This document shows, in pieces, positions 58,039 to 64,000 of a stretch of DNA of 64,000 nucleotides. The notes beneath the pieces were generated by a model that worked only from the letters and a program-made list of their open reading frames with translations, was not told where the DNA came from and did no database searches. Within the stretch, counting starts at the first letter, position 1; each line of letters starts with the position of its first letter. The stretch comes from Leptospirillum ferrooxidans C2-3 (GTDB taxonomy: Bacteria > Nitrospirota > Leptospirillia > Leptospirillales > Leptospirillaceae). Position numbers and translations under genes: made by a program. The stretch lies in assembly GCF_000284315.1 (NCBI RefSeq), contig NC_017094.1:837486-901485 (forward strand), read 5' to 3'.

Positions 58039-59880
58039 ATGGCGATTTTTGTGAGTAGATGGTCTTATGCGATATTTTTTTTTCTGACGCTAGGCGGGGT
58101 CTTTTTTTCTCCTGCTCAACTGATTGCCCAAGCCCAGGTGATAGACTCTACCAAGGGTGTTACGGGCGATGTCCGTGATCAGAAAATCCAAAATATGGAC
58201 GATCTTAACAAGCTAATACTCAAGTATGGGCTAGTTCGAAATCGATCGGCCAACGCCTCACTTAAAGCCATTAGTCTTCGTTTGGGTCCGTATTTTGATC
58301 ATCCTGAATTCAAAATTCGTATAGTTATTCTTGATCGCCAAAAGCCTATTGCATACCTCTTGAAAGGTCAGACTCTTGTTTTATCAAGGGGCATGATCTA
58401 CTCAGGACTTCTTGAAAATACAGATGAGGTTGCCGGCGCTCTTGCATATCTTTTATCTGAAAGAATGTTTTCAAAACTTGGGAACCATTTTGTGGGTGTG
58501 GCTGCATCAGATCATTCCTTGCCATCCCCTGTCGATGGCAAACAAATTTTAGATCCTGTTTTATATGCTGCACTTGCAATGGTTCAGGCTGGTTATCATT
58601 ATCAAGGGATTATCAGTGCTGTAGAACTTTTGGGAAAACTTCGCTCGGACCCTGTCCTGGGGGGTGAAGGAAAGTTCCTGTTAGATGAAAAGATTCGGGT
58701 GTTGAAAGGTTCTGCCCTATACTTTGAAGGGCAAATAGCCACATTTGTTCATCATAACATGACTGCCATTTATGATCTTTCCCGATTCCTTGCAAGATTT
58801 CCTCTATCTGCCGGCGGCCATTTTCTGCTAGGGCTTGCTTATTATCAGTCCTTTTCTGAGAGTCGATTCTTTCATCCGGATCGTTTTCTTTTTGTAGATG
58901 ATCCTATACCCACTATCAGAATACATGCAATTCCGCTTGATATCGGAGCGCTTGATGCTGCTGAGTCGGAATGGGAGATGTCTCTCCAGCTTAACCCGGC
59001 TTTTGTTCCGGCACTTAACGCTGAAGGCAGGCTGTTATTGTTGAAAGGGGAAAGGAAGCAGGCCAGAGCCTATTTTCGAAGAGCCTACAATCTGATTCCC
59101 GACTCTCCTTGGTATGCTGCAGATTATGGCCTTTCGCTTTTAATGGAGCATCATACTGTTAGTGGGGCCAGGTTACTCGAAAAATCCGTAAAGAAAGCTT
59201 CCTATGATCCAAGGCTCATGTACGATGAGGGGCTGTGGAGCAACCTTAACGGAGATAAAACTCAGAGTATGGATTCTTTTGCGGAGATTGGAAAAATTGC
59301 CGGTTGGAGAGAAGTTGCGTCTATTTCATCCGGTCTGGAGCCTGTCAAAGTTCCTCATCTTAAGAAAGAAGCGGTCGCATCATTATTTACCAAGCCAGGA
59401 ATTACAATGGAAGAAATCACAAAAAAGCTGGGGATACCCAAAACTCCTCCTATTATTGTTGCCGGAAGAACGATCTGGAATTACAGTCATCGTGGTATCC
59501 GTTTGATTTTCCATAAAAATATTCTTTATTACTCAATTTTTGAGAAAGCCAGTGCGGATCGTTTTTTGGGAGCATTATCAGTAGGGGAAAGATATGATCC
59601 AGAAGATCCTTTGTCATTGAAGCCATCTTGGGTTATTCCATTGGGGAGAACGCCTGTTTTGGTCTTCAAGAAAAACTATGGGTATGTCACGATCGATACA
59701 AAAGATGGGACTATCTCGAGGGTTCTCCTTAGTGCACTTCCTCAAAACGAAACAGTGGAGCAGGATCGAATGAATTCGAAGGGAGAACCGCTTATTGTTG
59801 GGCCTCAATCTTCCCCATCAACAAATAATGAGACGGGGAAGAGGAGCATAAAGAGTGGTCATGGAGATGGTAGCCATTAG
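58039..59880 (+). CDS. exported TPR protein with degenerate M48-like protease domain
   Basis: 613 aa with a signal peptide (about 1-32). Residues about 60-240 follow the layout of M48 metallopeptidases (BepA-like): 'LVLSRGMIYSGLLENTDEVAGALAYLLSERMF'-type region at 115-145, shown here only in part by key residues. Where an active enzyme has HExxH after 'LA', this protein has Tyr137-Leu138 and Glu141, so both zinc His and the catalytic Glu are lost. TPR-like helical repeats occupy about 305-420, and a C-terminal beta region with a Ser/Asn-rich tail follows. It is probably a non-catalytic periplasmic chaperone or scaffold. The stop overlaps the convergent purF by 4 nt. Confidence 0.65.
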   Translation: MAIFVSRWSYAIFFFLTLGGVFFSPAQLIAQAQVIDSTKGVTGDVRDQKIQNMDDLNKLILKYGLVRNRSANASLKAISLRLGPYFDHPEFKIRIVILDRQKPIAYLLKGQTLVLSRGMIYSGLLENTDEVAGALAYLLSERMFSKLGNHFVGVAASDHSLPSPVDGKQILDPVLYAALAMVQAGYHYQGIISAVELLGKLRSDPVLGGEGKFLLDEKIRVLKGSALYFEGQIATFVHHNMTAIYDLSRFLARFPLSAGGHFLLGLAYYQSFSESRFFHPDRFLFVDDPIPTIRIHAIPLDIGALDAAESEWEMSLQLNPAFVPALNAEGRLLLLKGERKQARAYFRRAYNLIPDSPWYAADYGLSLLMEHHTVSGARLLEKSVKKASYDPRLMYDEGLWSNLNGDKTQSMDSFAEIGKIAGWREVASISSGLEPVKVPHLKKEAVASLFTKPGITMEEITKKLGIPKTPPIIVAGRTIWNYSHRGIRLIFHKNILYYSIFEKASADRFLGALSVGERYDPEDPLSLKPSWVIPLGRTPVLVFKKNYGYVTIDTKDGTISRVLLSALPQNETVEQDRMNSKGEPLIVGPQSSPSTNNETGKRSIKSGHGDGSH

Positions 59881-61322
59881 CCTTCAAACAGGCCATGCTG
59901 GATTCTTTCTTCTTTTGAAAAAGGGATTGGGTAGCAGCCAGTAAAGCAGGCTGTGCAGAAGCCTTTTCTGGAGTTGTTTTGATCTTTGGCTCTTTCTATT
60001 TCTTCCTGCATGGCATCCACAGACAGATATGCCAATGAGTCTGCCTTTACATATCGCCTGATTTCTTCAAGACTATGAGTTGCTCCTATTAGTTCAGTTC
60101 TTGTTGGAGTGTCAATACCATAGAAGCATGGTGAAATGATGGGTGCTGATGCAATTCGCATATGAACTTCAGATGCACCTGCAGCACGCAGCATGGAAAC
60201 AATTTTCCGGCTTGTTGTTCCCCTGACGATAGAGTCATCAACGACAACAATGCGCTTGTTCTTTAAAATTGATGGGACAGCATTAAGCTTTATTTTGACC
60301 CCAAAGTGACGGATGGATTGTTGAGGCTCAATGAAGGTTCGCCCAACATAATGGTTTCTGATTAAACCCATATCAACAGGAATTCCTGATGCTTCTGAGT
60401 ATCCAAGTGCTGCAGCAAGACCGGAGTCGGGAACGGGAATAACTAAGTCCGCTTCAACAGCTGAATCTTTTGCCAGTCTTCCTCCCAGTCTTTTTCTGGA
60501 GAGATAGACCGGATAACCAAAAACTTGGCTATCCGGTCTGGCGAAGTAAACAATTTCAAATATGCAGGGTGCATCCTTCCGAACAAAGAGTTTATGGCTT
60601 TCCATGCCTTTCTCATTGATAACAACCATTTCACCTGGATCTACATCCCTGATGAATTCAGCACCAATAAGATCAAACGCACATGTTTCAGATGCAAGAA
60701 CATAAGCATCGCCAATTTTTCCGATCGAAAGGGGACGAAGTCCCAGTGGATCCCTTACTCCAAGCATTGAGTTTTCAAGAAGGACAATGAAGGAATAGGA
60801 TCCTTTGACAGATGAGAGAGCTGCACCCATTTGTTCAACCATGGTCATACCTGTTGACCTGGCAATAAGGTGGACAAGAACCTCCGAATCAACCTCCGTT
60901 GTAAAGAGTGCACCCTCGTTTTCCATTTCGCGTTTGAGCTCAATTGCATTGGTCAAATTTCCATTATGAACAAGAGCAATTGGTCCTTTTGAGTAAAACG
61001 CTGTCAGTGGCTGGAGATCTTTTTCAGGATCTCCACCAGCTGTTGCATAACGGTTATGTCCAATTGCGATATTCCCTTTTAAGTCATTCAACAGGTCTTC
61101 TGTGTAAAACTCCGAAACTAGTTTTGGTGATTTTCTAAGTAAAAGTTTTCCGTTTTCCAAGCTGGCAATACCCGTTCCTTCCTGTCCCCTGTGCTGCAGT
61201 GCATACAGGCCGAGGTAAGTCAGGTTGGCTGCTTCTGGATGACCATAAATTCCGAATACGGCACATTCCTCATGAAAATGGTCATCGGGAAGATCTGTTG
61301 GGGATGATGTATTGGAGCTCAA
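59877..61322 (-). CDS. purF: amidophosphoribosyltransferase
   Basis: 481 aa. First step of purine synthesis: PRPP + Gln to phosphoribosylamine. A short propeptide (19 residues) precedes Cys20 of 'HEECAVFGIYGH', the N-terminal nucleophile glutaminase. The PRPP loop 'VVVDDSIVRGTTSRK' is in the C-terminal half, and 'CTACFTGCYP' near the end suggests the iron-sulfur-type (Bacillus-like) PurF. The TTG start overlaps the purL stop by 4 nt. Confidence 0.95.
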   Translation of the reverse strand: MSSNTSSPTDLPDDHFHEECAVFGIYGHPEAANLTYLGLYALQHRGQEGTGIASLENGKLLLRKSPKLVSEFYTEDLLNDLKGNIAIGHNRYATAGGDPEKDLQPLTAFYSKGPIALVHNGNLTNAIELKREMENEGALFTTEVDSEVLVHLIARSTGMTMVEQMGAALSSVKGSYSFIVLLENSMLGVRDPLGLRPLSIGKIGDAYVLASETCAFDLIGAEFIRDVDPGEMVVINEKGMESHKLFVRKDAPCIFEIVYFARPDSQVFGYPVYLSRKRLGGRLAKDSAVEADLVIPVPDSGLAAALGYSEASGIPVDMGLIRNHYVGRTFIEPQQSIRHFGVKIKLNAVPSILKNKRIVVVDDSIVRGTTSRKIVSMLRAAGASEVHMRIASAPIISPCFYGIDTPTRTELIGATHSLEEIRRYVKADSLAYLSVDAMQEEIERAKDQNNSRKGFCTACFTGCYPIPFSKEERIQHGLFEG

Positions 61323-63619
61323 GGTGCATCCTCCATGTATTGTGTTATTGCATTCATAAAAAGATTCTGAAGAGTCTGGGGAGAATCAGCAAGATGTTTT
61401 TCATGACCGGCAAGTTCACGGTAACTTACGGAAAATGTTTTTTTGGCAGTGATACCTATCGTTTGGAATGGAACCCCCATTTCTTTAGCCCATTGAATGA
61501 TCTCTTCCTGATCAGTCGTTGAGTGACCAATGAGAATTCGTCCCGGAGCCTCGGAGAAAAAGTAGGAAAGAGGTTCTATTGGGTTCGGGATTTTTATGAT
61601 GACTCCAAGATCAGTTGCCCCAAGAGTCATCATAAAAAGACTTCTTAAAATGCCGCCTTTCCCAATTGCCCGGGAGCAGGTGACCAGACGTCTTGATGAA
61701 AGCCCAGACATCAGGTTGACTATTCTCTTGACTTGAGATGGATTCGGTTCAGGGACGGGTCCAAGAGAGGTATCTCCTGAGATCCATTCGAAAAAGGAGC
61801 CTCCGAGGGAAAGATCATTTGAAGATCCCAGCAGAGAGATTGTAAGACCAGGGGTTTTTGTGATTCCTGCTATTCTGTTTCTGTAATCAGATACACGGCC
61901 TGTAATAACAATCATGGGTGTCGGAGGAATGCTTTGTTTGTTTGTTTCGTTGTAGAGGCTGACATTGCCGGAAACAACCGGGATCTCTAGGGCTGCTCCT
62001 ATATCGGCTATTCCGGAGATTGCTTCCGTTAACTGCCCCATGATTTCCGGGTTTTCAGGATTTCCAAAATTGAGGCAATCCGTCATTCCAAGCGGGATAG
62101 CTCCCATGGCAGCCAAATCGGTAACCGCTTTGAGGACAGTTATTCCCGCTCCCCTATAGGCATCTTTCGAAAGTGTATGTGGAAGGCTGGATAAAGCTAT
62201 TGCAACAGATGATTTTTGGGGAGACTTAAGGTTCATAACGGCCCCGTCATGTCCTGGACCCATGAGCGTTGCTCCACCAACAGCCTTGTCAAACTGCTGA
62301 TGAATCCATGTCGTGTCACCACCGTTTGGATGCGAGATCATTTCCTTGAATGTTTCCAAGATGGCGTGGGATCCACTTTGAGCTTTGATATGATTTGGCA
62401 TCACAATAGCGGGATTCGTGCTCGTTGGGCGATCATAGACAGGGGCTTTGTCTGTTAAAAGCTCAATGGGAATTTCTGCCAGGAGCTGGCCTTTCATTTT
62501 AACGCGGAATAGTGGCTCGGTGATCGTTTCTCCGACGACACTGGCTGCCAATTGGTAGTTCCTGGCGATCTGGAGTATTGGTTCTACCTGTTCTGGTTGG
62601 GCAAGAAATAACATCCTTTCCTGACTTTCAGAAAGGAGAATCTCCCATCCTTCCATCTTGGTTTCCCGAAGAGGAACCGAGGAAAGGTCCAATTCCATTC
62701 CAAGTCCTCCACGTCCTGCCATCTCGGTCGAGGAGCTTGTCAGGCCGGCTGCGCCCATATCCTGAACGGCAACAGGAAGTCCTTCCTGAATGATTTTAAG
62801 AGTCGCTTCGATCAAATTTTTTCCTACATAGGGATCTGCAACCTGAACCTGTGGTCTAAGGTCTCCATCTGACGAGTTAAAGCCTCGTGAAGCCATTGCT
62901 GCTCCAGATACTCCGTCCCGTCCGGTTCTGTTTCCCATATAAATGGCAATAAGGCCTGCCTTTGGCGCTTTAGCTGACATAACACTATTGACGTTAACAA
63001 CGCCAAGGGCAAAAACATTGACGAGAATATTATTCAAATATCGATCATCGAACCACACTTCACCTGCAACAGTAGGAATTCCTACTGGATTTCCGTAGCC
63101 TGCAATCCCTGCTACGACACGTCTGAACAATGTTCTGTGGCGGGGATGGCGTAATGATCCAAAGACCAAGCTGTTTGCCAAAGCGATTGGGCGGGCTCCC
63201 ATTGCAAAAATATCCCGGAGAATTCCTCCAACACCTGTGGCAGCCCCCTGAAATGGCTCCAGAAAGCTTGGGTGGTTATGACTTTCCATTTTAAAGGCAA
63301 TCCCGATCCCCTCACCAATATGGATGATTCCAGCATTTTCGCCTGGGCCTGAGACTACTCGTGAGCTATGGGCAGACTGAAATCTTCTGAGATGCTTTCT
63401 TGAAGACTTATAACTGCAGTGCTCACTCCACATGGCAGAAAATATCGCTTCTTCTGTCAGGTTTGGGTCTCTTCCCAGAAGGGAAAAAATGGCTGCCATT
63501 TCGTGTGATGGAATTCGAAATCGGGATTCTCTATTGTCTGCTGTCAATGTCATGATTTTTCCGGGAATATGCCTTGAGTAAGGCGGGTTATGGTGCTCAC
63601 CGGAGTTTGATTGGTCCAT
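61319..63619 (-). CDS. purL: phosphoribosylformylglycinamidine synthase subunit PurL
   Basis: 766-aa small-type PurL; with PurQ (and PurS, not seen here) it converts FGAR to FGAM. 'AMWSEHCSYKSSRKHLRRF' near residue 65, 'MESHNHPSFLEPFQGAATGVGG' and 'GGGTLMGPGHDG'-like loops mark the ATP and substrate sites. ATG 63619 overlaps purQ by 23 nt; ATG 63553 ('MTLTADNRE') is an alternative that fits the family N-terminus better. It is translationally linked to purF. Confidence 0.94.
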   Translation of the reverse strand: MDQSNSGEHHNPPYSRHIPGKIMTLTADNRESRFRIPSHEMAAIFSLLGRDPNLTEEAIFSAMWSEHCSYKSSRKHLRRFQSAHSSRVVSGPGENAGIIHIGEGIGIAFKMESHNHPSFLEPFQGAATGVGGILRDIFAMGARPIALANSLVFGSLRHPRHRTLFRRVVAGIAGYGNPVGIPTVAGEVWFDDRYLNNILVNVFALGVVNVNSVMSAKAPKAGLIAIYMGNRTGRDGVSGAAMASRGFNSSDGDLRPQVQVADPYVGKNLIEATLKIIQEGLPVAVQDMGAAGLTSSSTEMAGRGGLGMELDLSSVPLRETKMEGWEILLSESQERMLFLAQPEQVEPILQIARNYQLAASVVGETITEPLFRVKMKGQLLAEIPIELLTDKAPVYDRPTSTNPAIVMPNHIKAQSGSHAILETFKEMISHPNGGDTTWIHQQFDKAVGGATLMGPGHDGAVMNLKSPQKSSVAIALSSLPHTLSKDAYRGAGITVLKAVTDLAAMGAIPLGMTDCLNFGNPENPEIMGQLTEAISGIADIGAALEIPVVSGNVSLYNETNKQSIPPTPMIVITGRVSDYRNRIAGITKTPGLTISLLGSSNDLSLGGSFFEWISGDTSLGPVPEPNPSQVKRIVNLMSGLSSRRLVTCSRAIGKGGILRSLFMMTLGATDLGVIIKIPNPIEPLSYFFSEAPGRILIGHSTTDQEEIIQWAKEMGVPFQTIGITAKKTFSVSYRELAGHEKHLADSPQTLQNLFMNAITQYMEDAP

Positions 63620-64000
63620 CCGGTACAGATGATTTCAGAAGGCTGCTTAGAAGTGAGGTAAAGATTGTCAATCCTTCGGTACTTCCCGTTTCGTCAGAGG
63701 ACCTTCTTTCGGGGTGAGGCATCATTCCAAGAATATTTCCTTCGAGATTTGAAATGGCTGCAATATCATGTAGTGCACCATTGGGATTTTTTTGATACCT
63801 CATGACAACCTGAGCATTCTCTTCCAGTAATGCCAAATCTTTTTCGTTAAGGTAGTATCTGCCTTCTTGATGGGCTATAGGCAGATTCAACCTGCTTCCT
63901 GGGGAGAAAAGAGAGGTAAATGGTGTTTTTGTTTGTTCAACAATCAACGGAGTATCAGCGCAGATAAATTTTCTGCTGCTGTTTTCGAGGAGGATTCCTG
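63597..64000 (-). CDS. purQ: phosphoribosylformylglycinamidine synthase subunit PurQ, C-terminal part
   Basis: Class-I glutamine amidotransferase that supplies ammonia to PurL. The window edge removes the N-terminus with the nucleophile Cys; the frame is open to base 64000. Visible are 'ENSSRKFICADTPLIVEQ', 'LPIAHQEGRYY' and the catalytic His-Pro-Glu 'GNILGMMPHPERR'. It lies upstream of purL on the same strand, with overlapping ends, in a purQ-purL-purF operon. Confidence 0.93.
   Translation of the reverse strand, partial: GILLENSSRKFICADTPLIVEQTKTPFTSLFSPGSRLNLPIAHQEGRYYLNEKDLALLEENAQVVMRYQKNPNGALHDIAAISNLEGNILGMMPHPERRSSDETGSTEGLTIFTSLLSSLLKSSVPDGPIKLR

Noticed and set aside
1-64000. CRISPR arrays, insertion sequences, prophage or defence islands
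   Set aside because: No regularly spaced repeats, transposase, integrase or phage genes were seen anywhere in the window.

Overview
The window is a chromosomal stretch from a Gram-negative bacterium, AT-leaning by eye, with frequent TTG and GTG starts. Most of it is informational and housekeeping DNA. Zinc-type ribosomal proteins, separate PurQ and PurL, a sulfide:quinone-reductase-like flavoprotein, an RlpA lipoprotein and a heptose-epimerase-like enzyme would fit an outer-membraned chemolithotroph, for example Nitrospirota such as Leptospirillum. That placement is my inference from gene content and recall and was not tested by any search.

Layout. 1-7.6 kb: end of a DUF512 gene, ispE, tRNA-Gln, prs, rplY, pth, ychF, rpsF-ssb-rpsR, a DUF2232 membrane protein and an RlpA/SPOR lipoprotein. 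7.6-11.1 kb: small hypothetical genes, a DUF4177-type mini-protein, rimO and a histidine-bearing polytopic membrane protein. 11.3-13.8 kb: tRNA-Leu and a flavoprotein/DUF1641 pair between two gene-poor gaps. 14.2-49 kb: one almost continuous transcription/translation supercluster. It opens with a consensus sigma-70-type promoter and tRNA-Tyr-Gly-Thr, then tuf, rpmG, tRNA-Trp, secE, nusG, rplKAJL, a structured spacer, rpoBC, rpsLG, fusA, a second tuf, and the S10, spc and alpha operons through rplQ. 49-59.9 kb: two envelope-type small proteins, an RmlD-like reductase, a trehalose-phosphate operon (MFS, GT4, otsA, otsB on the minus strand), another MFS gene, an HldD-like epimerase and an M48-like TPR protein without its zinc motif. 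59.9-64 kb: purQ-purL-purF on the minus strand, with purQ cut by the window edge.

The least ordinary signals are inside ordinary genes. RpoB is about 1,719 residues, with roughly 400 more than E. coli in the lineage-specific lobe insertion. RpoC carries about 160 extra residues near its N-terminal clamp. EF-Tu has a four-cysteine insertion and is encoded by two almost identical genes 17.8 kb apart. L5 has a long Lys/Ser-rich N-terminal extension. The rplL-rpoB spacer contains at least five inverted repeats, two of them mutually exclusive, which suggests a structured rpoBC leader. I saw no CRISPR array, insertion sequence, phage or obvious defence system, and no clearly new multi-gene system.
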